From the NCBI RefSeq assembly GCF_000365145.1, contig NW_008481809.1, forward strand, positions 2,903,630 through 2,967,629: DNA of 64,000 nucleotides. Reading direction: 5' to 3'. Shown piece after piece: positions 22,001 through 32,650 of the stretch (its first letter is position 1; each line of letters starts with the position of its first letter). Below the pieces are notes generated by a model. The model did not search any database. It was not told the DNA's origin and worked only from the letters and a program-made list of their open reading frames with translations. A program made the position numbers and the translations under genes. The DNA is from Cyphellophora europaea CBS 101466. Its lineage: Eukaryota > Ascomycota > Eurotiomycetes > Chaetothyriales > Cyphellophoraceae.

Positions 22001-24952
22001 GCTCCCTCAATGCCTAGACTTCCCTTTACGACACTGGAGATCCAGCGACGCATGCATCCTTCCATATCAGAACTCGTGCGCGAGACTTTGTACCCCAAAT
22101 TGCAAGATCATGCAGGTGTCAGTTGTTATCCACCAGTAGTCGGCATGAGCCGAAGACTGTTCTGGATGGACCACCAAGTGTCTGAAGACGGCAAGGACGA
22201 TTCGACGTCATACTCCAATGTCTTTGAAGTCGATGTCGTCGCAGCGCTCTTGCAGCATCTAGTGCGGCAATGCAAATATGAAGCTGCCGATATTGCAATC
22301 CTGACACCATACCTGGGACAGTTGAGACTGCTAAAGCAACGTTTGAGCAGCATCTTTGAAATAGTTGTCGACGATCGCGATGTCAACGACCTTGAGAAGC
22401 ATGGCATGAGCGATGGTCTCGCCGCTGGACAAGCTATTGGCGTGTCAAAGACGACTCTGCTGAGCACTCTCCGCTTAGCAACAGTGGACAACTTCCAAGG
22501 TGAAGAAGCCAAAGTCATCGTCGTGTCTTTAGTCAGAAGCAACCAAAACAAGAAATGCGGCTTCTTGAAGACTACAAACCGTGCCAACGTACTTCTCAGT
22601 CGGGCCAAGCATGGAATGTATTTGGTGGGCGACTCCTCGTGCTACGAAACGGAGCCGATGTGGGCTAAAGTTCTCGAGCTTCTTCGCAAGAACAACAATC
22701 TTGGTCCGGCGTTAGAGCTGCGCTGCCCTCGACATCCTGCAAAGCCTATTGCAGTCAAAAATGCTGACGACTTCGCCCGTCTCTCGCCCGAGGGCGGTTG
22801 TGATCTGATGTGTACCGAGCGCTTGAACTGTGGGCACCAATGCCCATCACGTTGCCATGCCCAAGTTTTGCATGACAGTGTATACTGTGCCAAGCCGTGT
22901 GTCAAGGCGAGAAATAGCTGTGAACACATGTGTCAGAAGGCCTGCGGCGATGATTGTGGAAAGTGCGAAGTTCCCATTGCCAATGTGCGCCTTGCCTGCG
23001 ATCATGTGTCGACTCTCCCATGCCATGTCACACAGAATATTAGCACCGCTCGCTGCGCACACCTGGTGAAGAAAGATCTGCCAGGTTGTCATCATTCGCA
23101 GATGATGAAGTGCGCTGACAACATCGACGACATGACAGCATGCAGAGCAATCTGTAACTCAGCCTTTCCTTGCGGTCACCTCTGCACACGCCGCTGCTTC
23201 GAATGCCGGACGCGAAAGAACGGACAAGTTGTTGAGGAAAATCATGGCAGATGCTCCCAGCCATGCGGCAGAAATTTTACCCTTTGCAACCACTACTGTA
23301 AGATGCCTTGCCACGACGGCGAAGAATGCGCACCATGTCAGGAGGTCTGCAACACATCTTGCCAGCATTCGCGATGTGGCAAGAAGTGCTGCGAACCCTG
23401 CGCCCCCTGTGCACAGCCATGTACAGCCGGCTGCGAGCATTCCGGGCTATGTCAATTGCCTTGTGCTGTACCCTGTGATATCATGCCATGCTCACTGAGA
23501 TGTGCAAAGACATTGACCTGTGGCCATCGGTGTATCAGTACATGCGGTGAGGCGTGTCCTTCGGCCGAGTTCTGCCAGATTTGCTGTAGCGATGAGATCG
23601 GTAAACAAACGGTCGATTGGGTTGAGCTGACAGATTACCGGGAGGTTGATCTCGATCAGAATCCTTGCTTTGTACTAAATTGTGGTCATGTTTTGACCAT
23701 GTCCAGCTTGGACGGCATCATGGGCATTTCTGACCACTTCAACTTGGATGCCGACGGCAGGGTCCTCGGCTTGAAAGGCGACTCGCGCCCGTTCTCCACC
23801 AAGCTTCAGCTATGCGTCAATTGCCGGATGCCCATCGCCAACCTGCAGCGGTACAACCGAATTTGGCGACGGACCATCCTGGATGAGTCAACGAAAAAGT
23901 TCATCAGCTGGAGTTCTTCATCATTCGTGCCTCTTTCCCAAGGGGTGGATAGAGAGGAGGCTGCTCTCGCGAAGAAGGCACTTGGAAACCCACAAGATGT
24001 TCGCAACGGCGATGACGCTACCGCCGCAACTGCGGAAATCCAGCTTCGGGGACTATTCGCCGACATGATGAAGACCTTGCGGGCCATTCCACAGCTCTTA
24101 TCTCGGTACAACGCCATTTGGAAGCTCCGAAACCGCATTCTGCGATACCATCGTCAAGTGGAGGAAGGTGAACAGCCTTTTGGTCGCATCTACAACATGC
24201 TCCGCGCCCATCGCATCCAAAGCGGTAGACGGTCTGACGCCCACTCGCGTGACCACACTATATTGCAGAGCAAGCAGCGCATGCTGGCTTCGTCGCTGAG
24301 CATCCGGTGTGACTTGGCAATCTTGACCGACTTTTTCAGCATCCGCCGAGAGCACAGCACCGCATACACTGGACCCCAGGACTGGAAAGGGGTCGGCGTT
24401 ACCGTAGACTTTGGCGATGCGTACGAGGCCTGCCGTGGCTTTCTGAAGGAGGCTACTGAGCGTGTCCTACCGATGCAAGAGGTTGAGGCCGCGATCTACT
24501 TTAGCCGCTTGGTCGCTCTCGAGCGTGGCAACTCGCAGACTGGGGAGCAGCGCGAGGCTCTTGGCATCACAGGCAGGGTCAACGAAGCGCACGGGTACTT
24601 GCAAGAGGCCGAACGTCTATGCGTTTCCAAACCCGGGAGCACGAAAGGTATGGCGGCCGAAGTCGCGGCGGCGCAAGAGTTGTTATTGCGGGAGGATACA
24701 TTCTACCAAGCTGTGAGCAATGAAGAGAAGCGGGCGGTCGTGGCGGCGATGAGCAGCGAATTCAGAGGTACGGGTCACTGGTACTACTGTCCCAATGGAC
24801 ATCCTTTCACCATTGGCAATTGCGGGCTTGCTAGAGAGCAGGCGACATGTCCGGAGTGTGGGGCTGCTGTGGGCGGAATGAATTATCAACTAGCAGAGGG
24901 CAACACCATTGCGCGAGACCTGGAGCAAGAGCTGGGGCGGATGAGGATCTGA
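19063..24952 (+). CDS. ZNFX1/Hrr1-type SF1 RNA helicase with CCCH, NF-X1 and RZ zinc fingers
   Basis: Exon 1 is only 23 nt (19063-19085, MQRTNRPR). A 61-nt intron (GTAAGC...ACAG) leads to 19147-24952; 1942 residues. The unspliced frame from 18989 would replace the first exon with unrelated residues. A CCCH finger at residues 14-33 (C-x8-C-x5-C-x3-H) opens the protein. The SF1 helicase core has Walker A LIQGPPGTGKS (about 625), Walker B-like ICEEAGE (about 895), IGDHEQLRPR, NFQGEEAKVI (about 1122) and NVLLSRAKHGMYLVGD. A cysteine-rich block with NF-X1-type repeats follows (about 1225-1490), and an RZ-type finger lies near the end (HWYYCPNGHPF...CPECGAAVGG, about 1880-1915). Family members (human ZNFX1, fission yeast Hrr1) work in RNA silencing and antiviral RNA responses. 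The role here is inferred from that. Confidence 0.92.
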
Positions 24953-25853
24953 TCTAATTCTGTGGTACCGCACTGAGCGAGCATACTGTGGACAGTAGCC
25001 ACCTCGACGATGGCAGCAGATCCATATGCCAGGGACCCAGATGAGGAAAGTTAGCCGGGGCCAAACAAACAGAGGCTTGGCGGCGAGACGCCGAGCTTGA
25101 GCTCAAGCCTTGTCAACTTCAACCTAATGAAGATCCTCTGCTTGCCCTGACATGGCACATTGCCCATCCAATATCAAGTATGTTGTATCTCATCCACTCG
25201 CCAGACGCTGACCGACACGACCTGGAGCAGTCTCAGGATGATCTGACGCGTCGTGGAGCAGTGGGCGGACTGTCAAGCCGCCAAGTGCAAATAGGAGACG
25301 TGCTTCAATGCACATCGCGCACGAATGCGGTACGGAAAGAGATTCGGCGGAGGGTGGATTTGGTTGCACTGCCTCGCTGGCAAATGCTTGGGTGGGTGGC
25401 GAGCAACACGGAGTTTCAGGGAGGCGCGACGTGTTTGGCCCGAAAGAGATTCAAGAGTTTTGATCGGGCTTGGAAACGGGGTGCCCAGCCCTTGGCTTGA
25501 TGCCGTCCGCCCTGCTTGCGCTCTCGTTTGTGCTCGCATCTGCTTTCTCCTCCGTCACTCAAGCAATGCTAGTTCCTGCCCCCTTGAAACCCGCGTGCTG
25601 GGCGCCGCCCGGCTTGTCAAGGTTGTGTAGATTAACCCGCAGCTGGCTCGTCCATGATATCTCTCCCCCTCCGACTTGAATTTCTCCTGTCTCTGTATCA
25701 TCCTATTTTCCCCTTCTTCCATCCACCGGCCAACTTCTGCCGGATTTCTAACTTGCGTAGTCTGCGCTTCAGACGTCCTCTCACTCTCACAACAGCTTCT
25801 TCACCTGTCCTTTCGCTAGAATTAACCCTTTAATCAGCTCTTTGACTGTCAAG
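24953..25853. other. Intergenic region upstream of the GH72 gene
   Basis: Tandem plus-strand genes flank it, so it holds the helicase 3' UTR and the GH72 promoter. The last 170 bp are pyrimidine-rich, as in many strongly expressed fungal leaders. No gene is seen; frames at 25180-25630 look random. Confidence 0.5.
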
Positions 25854-27437
25854 ATGGTTCGAGTACGTATCGAAAGATCCCCTTGCGTATGGCCCGATGC
25901 TGACCGTCTGTGTTAGATTGGAGCCGCCGTTGCGGCGCTCAGCGCCCTGATCACGTCCACCGTTGCCGTCACTCCCATGGTCGTCCGTGGTGCCGACTTC
26001 GTTAACAGTGTTGACGGTACCCGCTTCCAGATCATTGGTGTTGCGTAAGAGTCCATGACCACCTACTGCACGAGCATGCGACGCTAACTCGCCCTCAGAT
26101 ACCAACCTGGTGGATCTGGTGGCTATAATGGCGATGGTAATGACGCTCTCACAGACGCTGAGGTCTGCCAAAGAGATGCCGTCATCCTACAACGCCTCGG
26201 CATGAACGCCATCCGTGTCTACAACCTGGACCCTGATGCCGACCACACCGAGTGTGCCTCCATTTTCAATGCCGCCGGTATCTACATGATCATCGACGTC
26301 AACTCGCCGCTTCCCAACGAGTCGCTCAACCGTGTGGCTCCCTGGGAGTCCTACAACGAGGGCTACCTCGAGCGTGTCTTCAAGACTGTCTCGGCTTTCA
26401 TGAACTTCCCCAACACTCTCGCTTTCTTCAGCGGCAATGAGGTTATCAACGAGGACTCGCACCCCATGGCTCCCGCTTACATCCGTGCTGTCACCCGTGA
26501 CATCAAGGAGTACCTTGCCGAGCACAGTGACCGTGAGGTCCCTGTCGGTTACTCTGCTGCCGATGTGCGTCCTCTTCTGGCCGGTACCTACAACTACATG
26601 GCCTGCAACTTGGCCAACGACACCGCCTCCAAGATTGACTTCTTTGGTCTCAACTCGTACGCCTGGTGCGGCGACTCAAACATGGAGGATGCCGAGTATG
26701 ATGTTCTGGTTGAGCAATTCGGCAACACCACCATTCCCATCTTCATGTCTGAATACGGTTGCAACCTGGTCGCTCCTCGCCCCTTCACTGAGGTCGGTGC
26801 CCTATACGGCACTGAGATGACGGGCGTCTTCTCCGGCGGCGTCGTCTACGAGTACAGCCAGGAACCCAACAACTACGGTCTGGTCGAGATTGACGACAGC
26901 GGCGATGTCGAGCTCTTCGAGGACTACGATCTCCTCCAGGAGCAGCTCAACCAGCTGGACCTCGCCACTCTTACCGCCACCAACCGCACTGCCATGGAAC
27001 GCACTGCTCCGGAGTGCTCCCTCGACCTCCTCATGGGCGCCAACTTCACCGAGAGCTTCGCCGTTCCCGAACAACTGTCTGAGATCGCCGACCTGATCCG
27101 CAACGGTGTTGACGGTGAATGGCCCACCGGTGTCACCGAGATCACCGAGACTGCCGTTGGCCACCGCGTGACCGGCAGCAACGGCAATGAGGTCTCCGAC
27201 CTGGCCCTCAACATCCTCGCCGAGGACGAGAGCAACCTTCCCGGTGGCGAGCCCATCAGCACTGGCGAGCGGGTTGACATTGGCGAGGGCGACAACGGCG
27301 TGGGTGGCTCGTCTGGCAACAGCAGCAGCGGTAGCGGCTCCAGCTCCGGCGAGGAGGACGCCGCCGTCCGCCTTGGTGGTGCTCAGCTCACCTTCTTGAC
27401 CATGGGTGCCCTTGGTCTCGGCATGTTCATGCTGTAA
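25854..27437 (+). CDS. GH72 1,3-beta-glucanosyltransferase, GPI-anchored (Gel/Gas type)
   Basis: Three exons: 25854-25862 (only MVR), 25917-26044, 26099-27437; both introns are 54 nt. The spliced protein has 491 residues. A signal peptide (residues 1-21, ending TVAV) is followed by the GH72 domain, beginning GADFVNSVDGTRFQIIGVAYQPGG. The two catalytic glutamates are visible in FFSGNEVINE (acid/base) and FMSEYGCN (nucleophile). A Ser/Gly-rich linker (GNSSSGSGSSSGEED) and a hydrophobic C-terminus indicate a GPI anchor. There is no C-terminal cysteine-rich CBM43 module, so it belongs to the short subfamily. It elongates beta-1,3-glucan at the cell wall. Codons are strongly C-biased, consistent with high expression. 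Confidence 0.95.
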
Positions 27438-28443
27438 GTCAACGTTCGGTGGCTTCGACGGGTGTTTTCAAGGTCCTAGCGCGAGGGTTACGAATTATTT
27501 GGGAACAGTAATCAGGCCGTCAATTGTATCCATCACCAGTATAAAGATCGCATGTCACATCTCGCCTTGCTGGGCGAGGTTTGAAAAGTACATAGACTCT
27601 TAGCACGACAAATCAAAGAGTTGACAACTCATGCTCACTTGCCGACTTGGCTCAGAACCGAACTCATGTGCCGGCGGTAGGAATCGCTAAGGGTACCTGT
27701 CTGCTCCCAATGCTGCAGGCAGATACTCCGTACAGGTATGGAAGATGCCTTGGCCATGGCCAGCCTTATCAAGGTACAGTTGGATACTTTCCATCAAGTT
27801 GGCCCTCCAGTTATCTGCAATGTGCGCGAATGTTATTATTGATCTGCACCGTCATCGCCGGTACCTTTCGCCCCTCCAGATCGTCCCGTTGCCCGCGCTC
27901 TCCAACTGAACCCCGGTCACATTCCTCCATCACGGAGTCAATGACAGGCCTCCCCACCGTCTCCCCCTCTCCCCCGCTCCTGCCAAGAGCGTCCGGCTCA
28001 ACTCTACAGAGCACCGCCTGCGTCTTCCGTTGCATCTCCGCAAGTCAGTTCCTTGCACGAACCCTCCAAATCAACATAGGTCAAGTCTTATCTCGCGGCC
28101 CATGAGCTTCGATCCTGGGAGTCTCACGTCATGCCCAGGCTTTCGTGCATGCTCTTTTTATCGTCGCTGCATTTCATAGGGTTGAGGTGAGTTGATCGAG
28201 CTCGTGGTGCGTACGGGAGAGCACATGGCGTGCTGTGCCTGTGCTACCACCTTCCGCTATCAGTCGGATTCATGTCAATCACCGAGCTGCCCGCGCGAGT
28301 ACGATGTCCCTGCCCTGCTCAAGTAAACGGCGTTGGCCGCCAGCTCGGTGATAGCTCGTTGCTACTTAATGACTGCAGCTCCGGGCAGACGACTCTGATA
28401 GCGGGTTCTCTCTTACGTTCTCCGCACGTCCTGACTAGCCAAC
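27438..28443. other. Intergenic region between GH72 and M28 genes
   Basis: About 1 kb containing the GH72 3' UTR and the promoter of the peptidase gene. I see no supported gene; the frame at 27647-28105 has no family features. Confidence 0.5.
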
Positions 28444-30862
28444 ATGAAGTGTTTCGCGTGTGCTTTAGCAGTGGTCGCTGTTGTGAGCGCCTGCCAGCAT
28501 GAGGTGCAGCACGTGGAAAAGTTTCACGGCCTCGAGCAACGCCTCACCAAGCGCCAGGAAGCTACCGCTTTCCCACCGGCGCTCGACGAGAACGAATCGG
28601 TCCTGCTCGGTAGCTTCGAGGCAGCTGATATCGACACCTGGAGCTACTACTACACCCATGGCCTGCATATAGCTGGATCCAATCAATCTCAGGCCCAGTG
28701 GACTGCAGATCGCTGGGCTGAGAATGGATTCCAGTCGGGCCTGGCCACGTATTGTAGGTCAAGAGCGAGAGCCGATACATCCAAATTGACAACAAGCAGA
28801 CACGTACCTCAACTACCCAGTCTCCAAGTCGGTGACCCTGACATATCCCAACGGCTCGGTGTACACACCCTCGCTCGCAGAAGACGTGCTCGAAGAGGAT
28901 GAGACGACCGGCTGGCCAAACCGAACTCCCACCTTTCACGGGTACTCCTGGACAGGGGATGCCCAAGGCGAGCTTGTCTACGTTGGGCGCGGCCAGCAAG
29001 TCGACTTTGACCGCCTGGTAGAGCTCGGCGTCGAGCTGGAAGGCAAGATCGCTTTGGCTAGGTATGGCGGGCCTTTCCGAGGATTGAAGGTCAAGAATTC
29101 GCAGCAGTACGGTCTGGTTGGGACTTTGATCTATACGGACATTGCAGATGACGGGAACGTGACGACTCAGAACGGCTATGCGGCGTATCCGGAAGGCTAT
29201 GCTCGCAATCCTACGAGTGTACAGAAGGGTGAGTATTCCCCATCAAAGCTAGGTTGGAGTGAAGATGGTGCCGTGCTGCGCTTTGAGACAGTGTGTCGAA
29301 GCTACCATGGGATCATATTCCACGCTTGTTCAGCCTTTGCGATGCCGATGCGGATTTACTGACCTCTACTAGGCAGTGTACAATTCCTCAGCCAGTATCC
29401 AGGCGATCCCACTACTCCCGGGTAAGCACAACGTGCTGCAAAGCTTTCGAAGCTAATTTCTTGCAGCTATCCCTCGAAAGAAGGCTCGCCCCGCACAGGC
29501 ACTGAACTTGTGACACCACGCATCCCTTCCATTCCAATTTCCTGGCAGGACGCCCTTCCCTTGTTGGAGACCCTGGACGGCAACGGTCCCGCAGGCGACG
29601 AGATCAATCGCACCAACTGGGTTGGCGCCGCGAACTACAGCTACTCTTCTGGTCCTACTACTGGCGTGACTTTGTCTATGAGTAACGTCATGGAAGACAA
29701 GATCACTCCCATCTGGAATGCAGTTGGTGTCATCAACGGCACAAACGAGGATGAGGTTGTCGTTGTTGGGAACCACCGCGACGCTTGGATGATTGGAGGT
29801 GCCGCTGATCCAAACTCAGGTGATTTACGAAACCACGTGACCAGCACACGCGCCTACTAACATGTCCTTCTAGGTAGTGCCTGTATGATTGAGCTATCGA
29901 AAGCCTTCGGAGCCCTCCTCCAGACTGGCTGGAAGCCAAAACGCACCATTGTCCTGGCATCTTGGGACGCCGAAGAGTACGGTCTACTCGGTTCCACCGA
30001 ATGGGTCGAGGAATACATCCCATGGATCAAGACGTCCAACGTTGCCTACATCAACCTCGACACTGCCGTGTCCGGCTCCGTCCCAGATGTATCCGCTACC
30101 CCTGACTTCCACGCCATTGCCATGGAAGCTATGAAGAAGATCGTCTACCCTTTCCACGGCCTGACCAATGTCACAATGTACGACGTCTGGTCTGAGACAG
30201 GCGAAATCGGCGTGCTAGGCTCAGGGTCCGACTACACCGCCTTCCTGCACAACAACGGCATCTCCTCCATTGATATCGGTGCCGGTCCCGGCCCAGAGGA
30301 TCCAGTCTACCACTACCATTCCAACTACGATACTTACCACTGGATGTCCACGTTTGCCGACCCGGACTTCGCATACCACAAAGCGATCGGCCAGTACGTG
30401 GCCCTGCTGACCTACTACATGGCCACCGAGGACGTGTTGCCGCTCGAGAGCGCGAACTACGGCGCCGAGATGACCGCCTACCTCGCCGACCTGCAATCCA
30501 CCATCGACGACGCCGAAGTCGAGCTCGACCTCTCGGAAATCGTCTCGGCCATCGAAACCTTCAACGCCTCCGCCGCGGCCTTTGCCGAGCTGTACACGAG
30601 CGACATGGACGAGGACACGGTGACGCTCATCAACACCAAACTGCGTGACTACCAGCGCGGCTTCGTGTCGAATGGCGGGATGCCGAGGCGGGAGTTTTTC
30701 CGCCACGTCGTCTTCGCGCCGGGTCTGGATACCGGGTATGCTCCCGTCACATGGCCGGGTGTCACCGAGGCGGTCGTGGCGGGGAATCTGACCGAGGCGC
30801 AGGCCGAGGTCACGCGTGCCGCGGTCGCGGTACAGAGGGCGGCGGAGATCCTTGCACCGTGA
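28444..30862 (+). CDS. Secreted M28 peptidase, glutamate carboxypeptidase II-like
   Basis: Five exons: 28444-28753, 28800-29228, 29373-29421, 29467-29819, 29874-30862. All junctions keep frame and give 709 residues. A signal peptide (residues 1-17) is followed by a dibasic KR site (about 37) suggesting Kex2 cleavage. A PA-type insert (ELEGKIALARYGGPFRGLKV) precedes the M28 zinc-peptidase domain. Zinc ligands and catalytic residues are visible in GNHRDAW, GAADPNSGSA, WDAEEYGLLGSTEW, NLDTAVSG and YHSNYDTYHWM. A helical dimerisation-type domain ends the protein. The order PA, M28, TFR-dimer is that of glutamate carboxypeptidase II and transferrin receptor relatives. It likely trims peptides or folate-type glutamates outside the cell or in the vacuole. 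The 49-nt third exon is small. Confidence 0.92.
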
Positions 30863-31117
30863 TGGCGATATAAATAAAGAGGAGGGAGGGAGGCGTTTGA
30901 TATTCGTAGTATTTGAACCGCGCCCCACCAGTGCAAATGATGTTGCTTGAGGCTTCTTGGCATCCATGTGAGCACCTTGAGACCGATGGGTAGAATGAAA
31001 ATGGATATTGAGCACCTTGGGCGGGGGATCCACTCTCTGGCATCCAATATAAGAAACTCGTGTCACCATCGTGAACTGCCTCCTATTCACTCCCATGCTG
31101 CCCCAACAACGTACACG

Positions 31118-32117
31118 ATGCCCAAACCCGCCTCACAGCACGCGCCCAACCCTTCTCGCCACGGTCTCCCCATCCGGCCTCTCCAGCGTCTCACTCTCGC
31201 CCACCACACCCTCCCACCGCCGCGACCATCACAGACCCGCCTACGACCCCATCCCGACAACCCCCAATCCTCCCGCCTCCTCCTCCTCCCTACCGAAATC
31301 CGCCACCTCATCTGGACCGCCCTCTTCAGCACCACCCACCTCACAGTCTCCTACAGCCCCACCACCCACCTGCTCTCCCTCACCAGCCACCCCGTGGCCC
31401 TCAAACCCATCGTATCGACCTGCCGCCTCCTCCACGCGGAGATTTCACCGGTGGCGCGCCGCGCGGCGCGCCACGCCGTGCTCTTCACGACGCCTGCGAG
31501 GCTGTATGATGGCGTGCAGGGGCGGTGGCGCGACTGGCGCGAGTACACGCTTGCGGGCGACGTGGTGCCGGGGTGGGTGTGGGAGGGGGTGAGGGAGGTG
31601 GAGATCGTGGTGGAGGCCAGGAGGGGGTGGGTTTGTGGGAGGTGTGTGGAGGGGTGGCTGGGGGAGTTGGTGGGGAGGGCGGAGGGGGTGAGGGTGGTGT
31701 TGTTTGGGAGCAGGGTTGAGAGGGTGGGTGGAAGGGAGTGGCGGAGGTGTGTGAGCGGGTTGGAGGGGCTGGGGGCGATGGGGGAGGGGGTTTATGAGAG
31801 GTGGGGGTGGATGGGGGAGGTGAGGAGGCCGCAGGGCGTGAGGGTTTTGGTTGAGTTTGCGGTTGTGTGTTCGTCGAGAGGGGGAAGGGAAGGAGGCTGT
31901 GGAGAGGATTTCTTGGTGAGGGTTTGTTTGGTGTGGACTGGAGCTCTGCTAATCAAACCAACAGTATTGTGTTGTAGATGTTGAAACGCGAAAGGTTGTG
32001 GAATCGGCTGTGAGGTGCTGTTCGAAGAGCTTGGCTACTGGGGGAGACACCAGAGTCAATGCGATCCAGCGAGGGACGCCACCGCTTCGCGAAAGTATCC
32101 GACAAGTTCACATCTGA
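31118..32117 (+). CDS. F-box-like/2EXR-type fungal protein, function unknown
   Basis: Exons 31118-31915 and 31965-32117, with a 49-nt intron (GTGAGG...CTGCTAATC...ACAG), give 316 residues. Without splicing the frame stops in 15 codons of unrelated sequence, while the spliced exon reads YCVVDVETRKVVES. The recognisable part is LLLLPTEIRHLIWTALF followed by VSTCRLLHAEISP (about residues 45-120), the pattern of the fungal F-box-like/2EXR domain. Such proteins are numerous in fungi and mostly uncharacterised. In-frame ATGs upstream (for example 30986) could lengthen the N-terminus. Exon 1 switches sharply from C-rich to G-rich near 31500, which makes the second half unusual in composition (many V, G, R, W). 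Medium confidence in both ends. Confidence 0.6.
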
Positions 32118-32650
32118 AGAAAGCGAGCTCACTGGAGAGGTCTGGGCAGTCAATGCCACAAACGCCATGGTGGTGGCAGTGCTGTGTGTGCAGGCTGGTG
32201 CTGTATGCCGTCGAGGCTGGCGCTGGGGGGCGCAATGGGAACAGCCCAACTTGATTGGCCCCGTGCTCTGGCCCCGCCTGGCGCCTGTCGGCCTGTCGAC
32301 CTGTCAAGCACCGCCTGGTGCGGCCAGACACACTCGCGTTACGGACCGCCGCCTTAGCATGATCGAGCAGGACCCCGTCTCAAACCGGACGGCATCCCAA
32401 GAATGGTTCCTTCCAACGTGATGGAGAGCGCGGAGTAAGCTTGTTCGATACCTAGCAACATATTGCCGTGTGATGTCGCTTCCGCTGCGGCTGGGCAATG
32501 GCGAGCAGACTGCTCATGATCCCGGGCCCACCCAGCCTGCTAACGACACTCTAGAGGGAGTGTCATCGAGTTCTCATGAGTATGGGCACTCCAGGTGTAC
32601 AAACTAGCAACTGACGTGCCGCAGACCCGCTGAGGATAGCACCTCGACAG
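32118..32650. other. Intergenic region upstream of the NACHT gene
   Basis: 533 bp holding the promoter of the NACHT gene. Frames here have no protein features. An extra upstream exon of the NACHT gene cannot be excluded. Confidence 0.4.
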
